A stretch of 64,000 bases of DNA from NCBI RefSeq assembly GCF_029023865.1, contig NZ_CP118969.1:2356001-2420000 (forward strand). Direction: 5' to 3'. Made by a program: the position numbers and the translations under genes. This document shows positions 1-7,822 of the stretch, piece after piece. The first letter of the stretch is position 1. Each line of letters opens with the position of its first letter. Under the pieces are notes generated by a model. The model was not told the origin of the DNA and ran no database searches. It worked only from the letters and a program-made list of their open reading frames with translations. This DNA is from Lactococcus lactis. GTDB taxonomy: Bacteria; Bacillota; Bacilli; Lactobacillales; Streptococcaceae.

Positions 1-515
1 GAAAGTAATTCTAAATCTGTTTGATTTTTAAAGCTTAATTGACAGTCAATTGCAATTCGTCGAACCCAACAATTTTCGGCTTGAGCCCATTCTTTTACGA
101 GAGTCTTGACCTGTTCATAAGCAGTTGAGTCATTTTCGGTCGCTTGTTTACGACCTGTCAGTAAAAGATGACCAACTAATTCATCTAAAGCATCAACCGT
201 ATCCCACCATGATTTACTGACAGTCAATTTTTTTATCTTTTCCATGTCATCAAAAATAAGCCATTTCTTCATTTGATGAAGATAATCTAAAGCCAGATAT
301 TGAAATTCACGCTCAGGCAAATTCCAAAATTCAAAAACAAGCTCCCAATCAATTTGCTTATCTCCCTTCTTTTCCTTTAGAAAATCTTTTGCCAAAAGAC
401 GTCTTTCTGGCGTTTTTAAACCAATAAATTCAAACTGGTGACGCAAATATGCTGCTTGTTTTTCAGCATTTTCTTCATTCTTATATTGGCGAAACTCTTC
501 TATAATATTAATCAT
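1..515 (-). CDS. DNA alkylation repair protein, AlkD-like (partial, C-terminus outside window)
   Basis: The frame reads leftward from an ATG at 513-515 and is still open at base 1, so about 171 residues are visible and the C-terminus is missing. The start is supported by a GAAAGGA ribosome binding site a few bases upstream. The visible part is rich in Trp, Leu and charged helices (for example FEFWNLPEREFQYLALDYL and KSWWDTVDALDE), as in the HEAT-like repeat fold of AlkC/AlkD glycosylases, which excise alkylated bases from DNA. This family assignment is from recognition of the motif pattern, not a search. Two copies of the TTACTGACAG 10-mer lie inside the coding sequence (155-164 and 214-223), read as Leu-Leu-Thr and Val-Ser-Lys. 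Confidence 0.75.
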   Translation of the reverse strand, partial: MINIIEEFRQYKNEENAEKQAAYLRHQFEFIGLKTPERRLLAKDFLKEKKGDKQIDWELVFEFWNLPEREFQYLALDYLHQMKKWLIFDDMEKIKKLTVSKSWWDTVDALDELVGHLLLTGRKQATENDSTAYEQVKTLVKEWAQAENCWVRRIAIDCQLSFKNQTDLELL

Positions 516-533
516 TTCATTCCTTTCAAATTT

Positions 534-1013
534 TTACTTATGATAAGCCGAACCTCGATTAATCATTTGTGCCCGATAAATTTGTTCTACTAAAACCAGA
601 CGCATCAGTTGATGAGGAAGTGTCATTCGCCCAAAAGAAATTTGCAAATCACTTCGTTGATAGACTTCCTTTGAAAGTCCTAAAGAACCTCCAATTACAA
701 AAACAAGATTTCCTGTTCCGTAAACTTCAGCTTTCTTCACAAAATCAGCCACTTCCTCTGATGACATTAATTTTCCTTGAATGGCTAAAATAGCTAACTG
801 ATCTCCTGCTTGAATCCGTGATAAAATTTTCTCACCTTCACGTTTTTTCAATGCCTCTGCTTCTTTTTCGGAAGCATTATCTGGAATTTTTTCATCTGCT
901 AGCTCAATAATTTCAAGTGGCAGCATCCTTCCCATTCGTTTAACATATTCAGCAATTCCATCTTTTAAATACTTTTCTTTAAGTTTTCCAACAACTACTA
1001 ATTTAATCTTCAT
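534..1013 (-). CDS. rlmH: 23S rRNA (pseudouridine1915-N3)-methyltransferase RlmH
   Basis: This is a 159-residue SPOUT-class methyltransferase, the normal length for RlmH. It methylates pseudouridine 1915 in helix 69 of 23S rRNA on assembled 70S ribosomes, using SAM. The knotted SAM-binding segment VIGGSLGLS is at residues 106-114, followed by [17 protein letters not shown] around 132-148. The family's C-terminal signature, here NRGSAYHK, closes the protein. A GAGAGA-type ribosome binding site precedes the ATG. The gene is divergent from htrA across a gap rich in DnaA boxes. The rlmH-htrA neighbourhood is the one seen next to dnaA in streptococci, but here no parB or dnaA follows htrA. Confidence 0.95.
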   Translation of the reverse strand: MKIKLVVVGKLKEKYLKDGIAEYVKRMGRMLPLEIIELADEKIPDNASEKEAEALKKREGEKILSRIQAGDQLAILAIQGKLMSSEEVADFVKKAEVYGTGNLVFVIGGSLGLSKEVYQRSDLQISFGRMTLPHQLMRLVLVEQIYRAQMINRGSAYHK

Positions 1014-1179
1014 TTTTATTTTTCTCTCTAAATTAAAACTTTATTACTTAAAAATTAACAACTTTTCCCCAGTTTTTTGATTACTTTTACACTTTCAAGA
1101 ATAAAAACATTTATAAATTCTTAAATTTATTTTATAATTTTACCCTTTTCCCCCATTGAAAACAAGATGAAAACATGAT

Positions 1180-1282
1180 TTATCAACATTTTTTTACTTT
1201 TTTCCACTTTTCTGTGGAAAACTTTATTAAAATATCCACTTATCCTCATTAATTTTTAGATTATCCACAAAAATGTGGAGAA
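1180..1282. promoter_or_regulatory. Cluster of DnaA boxes in the rlmH-htrA gap
   Basis: The 375-base gap holds no gene. It has one perfect DnaA box, TTATCCACA (1261-1269). Near matches are TTATCAACA (1180-1188), TTTTCCACT (1200-1208), TGTGGAAAA (1213-1221, reverse strand), ATATCCACT (1232-1240), TTATCCTCA (1240-1248) and TGTGGAGAA (1274-1282, reverse strand). The box consensus is established. Whether DnaA binds here, or whether this is an origin-linked relic, is inference. Confidence 0.6.
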
Positions 1283-1335
1283 ACTATATTAGTTTGATTT
1301 TTGTTACTATTAAGGTATTATTAAGTTAGAGTAGA

Positions 1336-1341
1336 TATAAT
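1336..1341 (+). promoter_or_regulatory. Probable -10 box of htrA
   Basis: TATAAT lies 47 bases before the htrA start codon; the -35 region is poor. The weak -35 fits a promoter needing an activator. In L. lactis htrA is reported to be an envelope-stress gene (CesSR), but I did not recognise a specific operator here. Confidence 0.5.
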
Positions 1342-1388
1342 TACATCATAGAAATGCTACAAAGAGTAATAATTGAAAGGAATTATTT

Positions 1389-2615
1389 ATGGCAAAAGCT
1401 AATATAGGAAAATTGCTATTAACAGGTGTCGTGGGCGGAGCCATCGCACTTGGAGGAAGTGCAATCTATCAAAGCACTACAAATCAATCGGCAAATAATA
1501 GTCGTTCAAATACAACTAGTACAAAGGTTAGTAACGTTTCGGTAAATGTCAATACCGATGTTACCTCTGCAATTAAAAAAGTTTCAAATTCTGTCGTTTC
1601 TGTTATGAATTATCAAAAAGATAACTCACAAAGTAGTGACTTCAGTTCAATTTTTGGTGGAAATAGCGGTTCAAGTTCATCGACTGATGGCTTACAGCTT
1701 TCTAGTGAAGGCTCTGGTGTCATCTACAAAAAATCTGGTGGAGATGCCTACGTTGTAACTAACTACCACGTTATTGCTGGTAATAGCTCACTTGATGTTC
1801 TGTTTTCTGGTGGACAAAAAGTCAAAGCTTCTGTGGTTGGTTATGATGAATACACAGACCTTGCTGTTCTTAAAATCAGTTCTGAACATGTCAAAGATGT
1901 GGCGACATTCGCTGATTCTAGTAAATTAACAATTGGTGAACCTGCCATTGCCGTTGGCTCACCTTTAGGTAGTCAATTTGCTAACACCGCAACTGAGGGA
2001 ATTTTATCTGCAACAAGCCGTCAAGTGACTTTGACCCAAGAAAATGGTCAAACAACTAATATCAATGCAATTCAAACAGATGCTGCCATTAACCCTGGTA
2101 ACTCTGGAGGGGCTTTGATTAATATTGAAGGACAAGTTATTGGAATTACTCAAAGTAAAATTACAACAACTGAAGATGGTTCTACTTCTGTCGAAGGTTT
2201 AGGATTTGCGATTCCTTCTAATGATGTCGTAAATATCATTAATAAACTTGAAGCTGATGGTAAGATTTCACGCCCTGCTTTAGGTATCCGAATGGTTGAC
2301 CTTTCACAATTATCAACAAATGACAGTTCTCAATTGAAATTACCAAGCAGTGTAACAGGTGGAGTTGTTGTTTACTCCGTCCAATCTGGACTTCCTGCTG
2401 CCTCAGCTGGTTTGAAAGCTGGAGATGTAATTACAAAGGTTGGCGATACAGCAGTAACTTCTTCAACAGACTTGCAAAGTGCTCTTTACTCACACAATAT
2501 CAATGATACAGTAAAAGTTACTTATTATCGTGATGGTAAATCAAATACAGCAGATGTTAAACTTTCTAAATCAACCAGTGACTTAGAAACAAGCAGTTCA
2601 TCTTCTTCTAATTAA
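1389..2615 (+). CDS. htrA: Surface serine protease HtrA
   Basis: This 408-residue protein is a membrane-anchored DegP/HtrA-type housekeeping protease that degrades misfolded exported proteins and processes surface proteins at the cell surface. Residues 8-27 form a single N-terminal membrane segment, followed by a Ser/Asn/Thr-rich linker. The trypsin-like domain carries the triad His127 (TNYHVIAG), Asp157 (YTDLAVL) and Ser239 (NPGNSGGAL). One PDZ domain occupies roughly residues 295-390, and a Ser-rich tail ends the protein. The start is supported by an AAAGGA site. The single PDZ domain is typical of Firmicutes. The gene is monocistronic with a strong terminator. Confidence 0.97.
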   Translation: MAKANIGKLLLTGVVGGAIALGGSAIYQSTTNQSANNSRSNTTSTKVSNVSVNVNTDVTSAIKKVSNSVVSVMNYQKDNSQSSDFSSIFGGNSGSSSSTDGLQLSSEGSGVIYKKSGGDAYVVTNYHVIAGNSSLDVLFSGGQKVKASVVGYDEYTDLAVLKISSEHVKDVATFADSSKLTIGEPAIAVGSPLGSQFANTATEGILSATSRQVTLTQENGQTTNINAIQTDAAINPGNSGGALINIEGQVIGITQSKITTTEDGSTSVEGLGFAIPSNDVVNIINKLEADGKISRPALGIRMVDLSQLSTNDSSQLKLPSSVTGGVVVYSVQSGLPAASAGLKAGDVITKVGDTAVTSSTDLQSALYSHNINDTVKVTYYRDGKSNTADVKLSKSTSDLETSSSSSSN

Positions 2616-2633
2616 TAACTTAATAATTTAATG

Positions 2634-2662
2634 AAAGTCTTCTGTAAATAGAAGGCTTTTTT
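2634..2662 (+). terminator. htrA terminator
   Basis: The stem AAGTCTTCT/AGAAGGCTT (2635-2643 with 2650-2658) is followed by six T. Confidence 0.85.
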
Positions 2663-2724
2663 CATACTAAAGTCTGAAATTTTTAAAAATAATAAATTTC
2701 CATTTTTCTTTTATTGATTTATGG

Positions 2725-2730
2725 TAAAAT
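2725..2730 (+). promoter_or_regulatory. Extended -10 promoter of the first glycosyltransferase
   Basis: TG-G-TAAAAT gives an extended -10 box whose expected start site is only three or four bases before the ATG at 2741, leaving almost no leader. Confidence 0.55.
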
Positions 2731-2740
2731 AAAGTTAAGC

Positions 2741-3739
2741 ATGAAAATTTTACTTTACTTAGAAGCCGAACAATTTTTGAGTCATTCAGGAATTGGTCGT
2801 GCAATGAAACATCAACAACGCGCCCTTGATTTAATGGGCATTGACTGGACAAAAAATCCTGAGGATGATTATGATATCCTCCATTTAAATACTTATGGCT
2901 TTAGCAGTTGGAAAATGTTAAAGAAAGCAAAAAAAGCTGGAAAAAAAATAATCTTCCATGGTCATTCGACCAAAGAAGATTTTCAAAATTCCTTTATTGG
3001 CTCAAATATTGCTGCTCCTTTCTTTAAACAATATTTAATGCACTTTTATCGTGCTGCTGATTTAGTCATTACACCAACTGATTATTCTGCTAGTTTGCTC
3101 CGTTCTTACGGAATTAAATGTCCAATCTTACCTATTTCAAACGGAATTGATTTGACTAAATATTCTCGAAGTGAAGCCAAAGAGCAAGCCTTCCGTGAAT
3201 ATTTTTCACTAAAATCTGACCAAAAAGTTGTCGTGACAGCTGCCCTTTATTTTAAACGTAAAGGGATAGATGATTTTATTAAAGTGGCTGAAAGAATGCC
3301 CGATGTGACTTTCATTTGGTTTGGTTATCAAAATCTTTGGACTATTCCTGGTTGGATTCGTCGAATTGTTAAGAAAAATCATCCGAAAAATGTTCTTTTC
3401 CCAGGTTATATCAAGGGAGATATTTTTGAAGGAGCCATGTCATCTGCAGATGCCTTCTTTTTCCCTTCTCGAGAAGAAACTGAAGGAATCGTTGTTCTTG
3501 AAGCACTTGCTAGTCACCAAAAAACTGTCGTTCGAGACATCCCAGTTTATCATGGCTGGCTTGATTCAACTTGTGTAAGTATGGCAACAGATGTTGAAGG
3601 TTTTGTCAATCAACTTCAGGATGTTTTAGATGGAAAGGTTGACAAGACAAAAGAGGCTTATCAAGTAGCTGAAAGTCGGACAATTGAAAAAGTTGCCCAA
3701 CAATTAGCTGATGCTTATCAGCAAACTTTAGAACTTTAA
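2741..3739 (+). CDS. Family 4 glycosyltransferase, CpoA/LafB-like (glycolipid second sugar)
   Basis: The protein is 332 residues from the ATG at 2741. An upstream ATG at 2714 would place the -10 box inside the gene and is not chosen. The fold is GT-B, family GT4: an N-terminal acceptor domain with DILHLNTYG and HGHSTKEDF, and the family 4 E-x7-E signature (ETEGIVVLE) in the C-terminal nucleotide-sugar domain. Size and order with the next gene match the streptococcal cpoA/lafB-lafA pair. In that pair this enzyme adds the second hexose to monoglucosyl-diacylglycerol, giving the membrane glycolipid that anchors lipoteichoic acid. The family is clear; the exact sugar is inference. A short gap full of CTGTCAGTAA-type repeats separates it from its partner. 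Confidence 0.75.
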   Translation: MKILLYLEAEQFLSHSGIGRAMKHQQRALDLMGIDWTKNPEDDYDILHLNTYGFSSWKMLKKAKKAGKKIIFHGHSTKEDFQNSFIGSNIAAPFFKQYLMHFYRAADLVITPTDYSASLLRSYGIKCPILPISNGIDLTKYSRSEAKEQAFREYFSLKSDQKVVVTAALYFKRKGIDDFIKVAERMPDVTFIWFGYQNLWTIPGWIRRIVKKNHPKNVLFPGYIKGDIFEGAMSSADAFFFPSREETEGIVVLEALASHQKTVVRDIPVYHGWLDSTCVSMATDVEGFVNQLQDVLDGKVDKTKEAYQVAESRTIEKVAQQLADAYQQTLEL

Positions 3740-3864
3740 TTTTTAAAAATTACTGACAGAAAGAAAAAGTAGTTGCTGACCAAGCTGTCAGTAAAATTTT
3801 CTTACTAAAATTCTTGTCAGTAAAAAAATAAAAAATTTACAGAAATATAAACGGGAATTTATTT

Positions 3865-5205
3865 ATGAGAGTTGGACTTTTTACAGATAGTTACTTTCCA
3901 CAAATCAGTGGAGTAGCAACAAGTATTCGCACTTTGGCCCTAGAGCTTGAAAAATTAGGGCATGAGGTTTTCATTTTTACAACAACAGATCCAAATGCTG
4001 ATGTGGACCACGAACGAAATATTATTCGGCTGCAATCCATTCCTTTTGTGAGCTTAGCAGAACGTAAAATTGTCCTCAAAGGTGTTTTTGCTGCTTATTT
4101 AATTGCTAAAGAATATGATTTAGATATCATCCATACGCAAACTGAATTTGGAATGGGAATTTTAGGTAAAATGGTTGCTGCTCAATTACGCATCCCTGTC
4201 ATTCATACCTTACATACTAAGTATGAAGATTATGTTTACTACATCGCCAAAGGACGCTTAATCCGTCCAAGTATGGTTAAATACATTATTCGTAATTTCC
4301 TGCGTGGAACTGAAGCGATTATTTGTCCAAGCGAAATGGTTTTGGAAACTGTCAATAGTTACGGTGTCACTCTTCCTAAACGTGTCATTCCAACAGGAAT
4401 TGAAATTGACCGTTTTAAACGTGATGACATTGAACCTGAAGAAACAGCAAAATTAAGAGTCGAGCTTGGTCTTGCAGAAAATGAAATCATGTTGCTCAGT
4501 CTCTCACGGATTGCGGCTGAAAAAAATATCCAAGCAGTGATTCATGCATTACCAGATATTTTAGAAGAGTTTCCCGTGAAACTTGTAATCGTTGGTCATG
4601 GTCCATATGCCGAAAATCTAAAAGAATTAGTTAAAGAACTTAAACTTACTGATAAAGTTGTCTTCACAGGCCCAGTTGAAAATGAGAAAACAGCCTATTA
4701 TTATAAAGCTGCTGACTTCTTCATTTCTGCTTCTACTTCAGAAACCCAAGGCTTGACTTATCTTGAAGCAATGGCAGCAGGGACAAGAGTCCTAGCTGCT
4801 AAAAATCCTTATTTGTCTGAATTAATTAATGACGATGAATTCGGACAACTCTTCATTGGTGATGATGATTTAGCTGAAGTTACCAAAAAGGCAATTCGTG
4901 ATTTACATCCCATTGATAAAGATAAATTTGAAAAGAAACTTTATGAAATTTCAGCGGAAAATTTTGCTAAAAAAGTTTATCTCTTCTATATTGACACCAT
5001 TATTGAATACAATAACCTTAAGTCTATTGAGGCGGAACGTTTTCCAATGAAAATGGAAGATACCATTCGTCAAATGCCAGTTACTGTTAAACGTTCACTT
5101 AAAAGAGAACAAATTCGAGCAAAATATTTTGCCAGAAAAGCCAGTAAACTTGCCAAAAATCTACAAAGTTATGTTAAAATAGATAAGGACAAAGAACAGG
5201 ACTAA
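3865..5205 (+). CDS. 1,2-diacylglycerol 3-glucosyltransferase, LafA/DgdA-like
   Basis: This 446-residue GT4 enzyme begins with MRVGLFTDSYFPQISGVATS, the classic start of processive or monoglucosyl-diacylglycerol synthases. The donor-binding signature is SETQGLTYLEAMAAG around residues 292-306. The C-terminal 70 residues are strongly basic (KRSLKREQIRAKYFARKASK), suitable for sitting on acidic membrane lipid. Such enzymes move glucose from UDP-glucose to diacylglycerol at the inner face of the membrane, the first step in making the lipoteichoic acid anchor. A GGGA ribosome binding site precedes the ATG. The upstream glycosyltransferase probably performs the next step. Confidence 0.85.
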   Translation: MRVGLFTDSYFPQISGVATSIRTLALELEKLGHEVFIFTTTDPNADVDHERNIIRLQSIPFVSLAERKIVLKGVFAAYLIAKEYDLDIIHTQTEFGMGILGKMVAAQLRIPVIHTLHTKYEDYVYYIAKGRLIRPSMVKYIIRNFLRGTEAIICPSEMVLETVNSYGVTLPKRVIPTGIEIDRFKRDDIEPEETAKLRVELGLAENEIMLLSLSRIAAEKNIQAVIHALPDILEEFPVKLVIVGHGPYAENLKELVKELKLTDKVVFTGPVENEKTAYYYKAADFFISASTSETQGLTYLEAMAAGTRVLAAKNPYLSELINDDEFGQLFIGDDDLAEVTKKAIRDLHPIDKDKFEKKLYEISAENFAKKVYLFYIDTIIEYNNLKSIEAERFPMKMEDTIRQMPVTVKRSLKREQIRAKYFARKASKLAKNLQSYVKIDKDKEQD

Positions 5206-5312
5206 TGGGGTCAATCCTAAGAACTGTCCCTTTGAAAAACAATTGGAAGTAAAAAACAATTTTATAAAAACAGAGTTTTGCTTTGCAGAACACCGAAAGG
5301 AATTTTTAAGAA

Positions 5313-5537
5313 ATGAAATCACATTTGTTAGCAATTATGAATCGCTTAAACCGTTTGGTTGAAGGTGGTGACCCAAAAGAAACTTATAATTTTGAACGTG
5401 AAGGCGAAGTAATGCTTACTGTAAGTTACAGTCCAGAAGATGAAGCTTTTGCTTTGCGTTATCCTAAACAAAAAGATGCTTCATTGTTCGATGATATCGA
5501 CCTTGTTGCCATTGAAATTTATGATATGATTTATTAA
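5313..5537 (+). CDS. YkuJ/DUF1797 family small protein
   Basis: This 74-residue acidic protein has the DUF1797 (YkuJ) pattern: an N-terminal helix (LLAIMNRLNRLVEG), central beta strands and the conserved ending DDIDLVAIEIYDMIY. Its molecular function is not known. An AAAGGA site lies 13 bases before the ATG and a terminator follows, so it is the last gene of the glycosyltransferase unit. A gene of this family lies near the glycolipid glycosyltransferases in streptococci too, which suggests a shared unit but does not give a function. Confidence 0.8.
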   Translation: MKSHLLAIMNRLNRLVEGGDPKETYNFEREGEVMLTVSYSPEDEAFALRYPKQKDASLFDDIDLVAIEIYDMIY

Positions 5538-5540
5538 AAA

Positions 5541-5594
5541 GTTACTGATGAAAAGATTAGGATAAACCTAAGAGCTTTCATCAGTATTTTTTTA
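5541..5594 (+). terminator. Terminator after the YkuJ-like gene
   Basis: The long stem pairs TTACTGATGAAA (5542-5553) with TTTCATCAGTA (5577-5587) and is followed by T-rich sequence. The stem uses a diverged TTACTGACAG-type motif. Confidence 0.8.
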
Positions 5595-5622
5595 TCCTAA
5601 TTCTAACATTTCTTAAATGTTG

Positions 5623-5651
5623 TTGAACTTTTACATTTTTTATAGTAGAAT
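5623..5651 (+). promoter_or_regulatory. Lipoprotein gene promoter
   Basis: TTGAAC (5623-5628), a 17-base spacer, then TAGAAT (5646-5651). Confidence 0.75.
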
Positions 5652-5678
5652 ATCAATACAATACAATTGGAGATGTTT

Positions 5679-6683
5679 ATGAAAAAGAAAATTTGGATGT
5701 CCTTGGGACTTGCTGCACTTGCAGTTTTTTCCCTTTCTGCTTGCTCAACTAAAAACTCTGATGAGGCCAAAAAGGCCTTTATTTCAGATACAGTTGCCTT
5801 GAATAATTCTAAAGACTATAATGCTCAAAAAGTAAAAGTTGATGTTAATGAATTCAAAATTCATGGTGGTGGAGATAATTCTGAATTCAACAAGATTTTT
5901 AACAAGGGTGCTGGACTCGATTTTAATATTGGACTTGATAAGACTAACCAACTTGCAGTTCTTGATGGAAAATTGACAGTCGCTAAAAAAGATTATGATT
6001 TAGGATTTATGATGTCACAAAAAGGGCTTTATATTAGTAGTTCAGACATTAAATCACTTTATGATAACAATAAAGATTTAATTCCAAGTTCTGCCGAGGA
6101 TACGGCTACAATTTACGGAGCTATGATTGATAGTCTCAATAAATCATATTTACTGATTGATTCGCAAACGCTTGATTCAAATGTTCAATCTTCTAAAGAT
6201 AACTGGGAATCAACGCTTAAGCAACTTTTTGAATCAAATTCAAAAATGAGTGAAGCTGATTTAGAGAAACAATATAAAGAGATTCCAAATTCTGATTTCA
6301 CCAAATCTGGAAATAAAGTGACTGTGGAATTTTCTGGTAAAGATATTGACCTCAATGATTTAATCAATAATTTGAGTGCTACTTATTCTATTCCTAAAGA
6401 ACAAACAGAGCGATTAATCAAAGAAAGTAAAAATATTGATATCAGCAAACTTTCTGTTAAATTAACTGTAGAAAAAAAATCTCATGAAATGACTGGAAAA
6501 CTGACTGGTAGTATTTCTAATACAAAAGAAAAAACAAGTGCTGACCTTGATATTTCTTTAGCCTCAACGCGTAGCAAACTAAAAGAAACACTTAAAGAGC
6601 CTGCTGCTACAGACACTAATACACTCGAAGAAGTGCAAAATGCAGCCATTGAAAAATTAATGGCGCAAGCAAGTGCGATTTAA
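5679..6683 (+). CDS. Exported lipoprotein of unknown function
   Basis: The ATG at 5679 is chosen because TTGGAGATG, an excellent ribosome binding site, lies just before it; the TTG at 5667 is part of that site. The 334-residue product has a lipoprotein signal: KKK, a hydrophobic stretch, and the lipobox LSAC with Cys22 as the lipidated residue. The rest is hydrophilic and Lys/Ser/Asp-rich (DFNIGLDKTNQLAVLDGKL, SVKLTVEKKSHEMTGKLTG), repeating a beta-strand pattern that resembles large periplasmic-type lipid-handling or DUF6612-like lipoproteins. That resemblance is weak. It has its own promoter and terminator and no functional neighbours. Confidence 0.85.
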   Translation: MKKKIWMSLGLAALAVFSLSACSTKNSDEAKKAFISDTVALNNSKDYNAQKVKVDVNEFKIHGGGDNSEFNKIFNKGAGLDFNIGLDKTNQLAVLDGKLTVAKKDYDLGFMMSQKGLYISSSDIKSLYDNNKDLIPSSAEDTATIYGAMIDSLNKSYLLIDSQTLDSNVQSSKDNWESTLKQLFESNSKMSEADLEKQYKEIPNSDFTKSGNKVTVEFSGKDIDLNDLINNLSATYSIPKEQTERLIKESKNIDISKLSVKLTVEKKSHEMTGKLTGSISNTKEKTSADLDISLASTRSKLKETLKEPAATDTNTLEEVQNAAIEKLMAQASAI

Positions 6684-6686
6684 TAA

Positions 6687-6724
6687 AAAAGTTACTGACA
6701 GAAATTTCTGTCAGTAACTTTTTT
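6687..6724. terminator. Bidirectional terminator built from two TTACTGACAG copies
   Basis: A perfect inverted repeat pairs AGTTACTGACAGAAA with TTTCTGTCAGTAACT. It is flanked by A and T runs, so it serves both the lipoprotein gene and the convergent trmN6. Confidence 0.9.
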
Positions 6725-7476
6725 TAATGTTTTCCATAATAAATTTCATCAATTTCATCAGTGTAAGTTCCGTCATCATTATGAACAATCAAAGGCGGTA
6801 AGAAAATTTCGCCCCCTTCTTTGCCGTCTTTAATCGCATCAATCAATAAAATATTTGCTGGTTGATTTGCCTTAGGATAAACAAATTGAATCCATTTAGG
6901 TTGCAAATTATTAGCACGCATTTTGTCTACAATTTCTAAAAGACGCTCTGGTCTATGAACCATGGCAATGTGTCCGTTTGTTTTGAGTAATTTTTTACTG
7001 ACAGAAAAAATTTCATCCAGATTTGTCGTCAATTCATGACGGGCCAAAGTATAATGCTTACTTTCATTTAAATGACTTTCATCTGAATCCACTTTAAAAT
7101 AAGGTGGATTACAAAAAATCAAATCTGCACTTGAAGTATGAAGATGGTCAAGCGCCCGATTAAGATTATCATTAATGACAGACATTCTGTCAGTAAGTCC
7201 ATTGAGTTCAATTGAGCGAGTTGCCATATCAGCCAAACGTTCTTGAATCTCTAATTCAATAATTTGAGCATTTGTTTTAGAACTCGCAAAAAGTCCGACA
7301 GCTCCATTTCCCGCACATAAATCTACAATTTTACCCCGTTTTGGTAAGCGCGGAAAACGAGCTAACAAAATCGCATCAATGCTAAAAGAAAAAACCTCTC
7401 GGCTTTGAATAATTTTTACCCCACTGCTGGCGATTTCATCAATTCTCTCATCCATGTTCAATTCGATATTTTCCAT
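6724..7476 (-). CDS. trmN6: tRNA1(Val) (adenine37-N6)-methyltransferase, TrmN6/YfiC-like
   Basis: This 250-residue class I SAM-dependent methyltransferase carries motif I VDLCAGNGAVGLF (residues 51-63) and the amino-methyltransferase motif NPPY at 123-126 (IFCNPPYFKVDS). Enzymes of this family methylate N6 of A37 in tRNA1(Val). There is no ribosome binding site; a TATAAT ends six bases before the ATG, so the mRNA is probably leaderless. The frame contains two TTACTGACAG copies (6995-7004 and 7187-7196). The gene is convergent with the lipoprotein gene and shares its terminator. Confidence 0.85.
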   Translation of the reverse strand: MENIELNMDERIDEIASSGVKIIQSREVFSFSIDAILLARFPRLPKRGKIVDLCAGNGAVGLFASSKTNAQIIELEIQERLADMATRSIELNGLTDRMSVINDNLNRALDHLHTSSADLIFCNPPYFKVDSDESHLNESKHYTLARHELTTNLDEIFSVSKKLLKTNGHIAMVHRPERLLEIVDKMRANNLQPKWIQFVYPKANQPANILLIDAIKDGKEGGEIFLPPLIVHNDDGTYTDEIDEIYYGKH

Positions 7477-7482
7477 AATTTT

Positions 7483-7511
7483 ATTATAACACAGCCAGTA
7501 AGGCGAAACAA
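7483..7511 (-). promoter_or_regulatory. Leaderless promoter of trmN6
   Basis: On the minus strand, TTGTTT, a 17-base spacer and TATAAT (7483-7488) put the expected start of transcription at the ATG itself (7476). Confidence 0.65.
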
Positions 7512-7768
7512 AATTTCGTGCTGTTGACTCTCCGTCTAATTACTATTTCGCTCCCTTCGTCAGCTGAATTGTCCATACTCTCTACGGCAGTAAACTGCCA
7601 AGTTCTAGTGGCAATCAAGTCCCATCGGCCTTAGCGGGTTGCCTTTCTACTAATCGGAAAAAGGGTGAAGATACGGGCAATGAGTATTTTAACATAGCCC
7701 CTAACCTTTCTTCTAACAGTACCCGTTAAAAAACGATAATCAGCCCCAGCTAATTATCGTTTTTATTT
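7510..7768 (+). ncRNA. Structured RNA, probable 6S RNA
   Basis: The gap between polA and trmN6 has no gene but folds well as plus-strand RNA. The ends pair: GTGCTGTTG (7518-7526) with TAACAGTAC (7714-7722), nine pairs including G-U. Inside, TGGCAATC pairs with GGGTTGCC, CGCTCCCTT/AAGGG-type segments align on opposite sides, and GGGCAATG/CATAGCCC makes a side hairpin near the 3' side. The wobble pairs work only on the plus strand; the minus strand would have A-C mismatches. The span between closing stems is about 205 bases, the size of 6S RNA, which binds housekeeping RNA polymerase. A terminator hairpin (7731-7764) ends it. That it is an RNA gene is well supported; the 6S identity is inference from size and rod shape. 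Confidence 0.55.
7731..7768. terminator. Terminator shared by the structured RNA (+) and polA (-)
   Basis: ACGATAAT pairs with ATTATCGT around a GC-rich loop, with T-rich tracts on both sides. Confidence 0.75.
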
Positions 7769-7822
7769 ATTTTGTCAATAAACGTGAAGAAGTGAGCAGT
7801 TTAATTCTATCAATAATCTTTA

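Noticed and set aside
2667-2852. Minus-strand frame over the start of the first glycosyltransferase
   Set aside because: It overlaps a real gene in antisense and has no ribosome binding site.
7518-7722. RNase P RNA or tmRNA as identity for the structured RNA
   Set aside because: The conserved GAGGAAAGTCC-type core of RNase P and the tag frame of tmRNA are absent.
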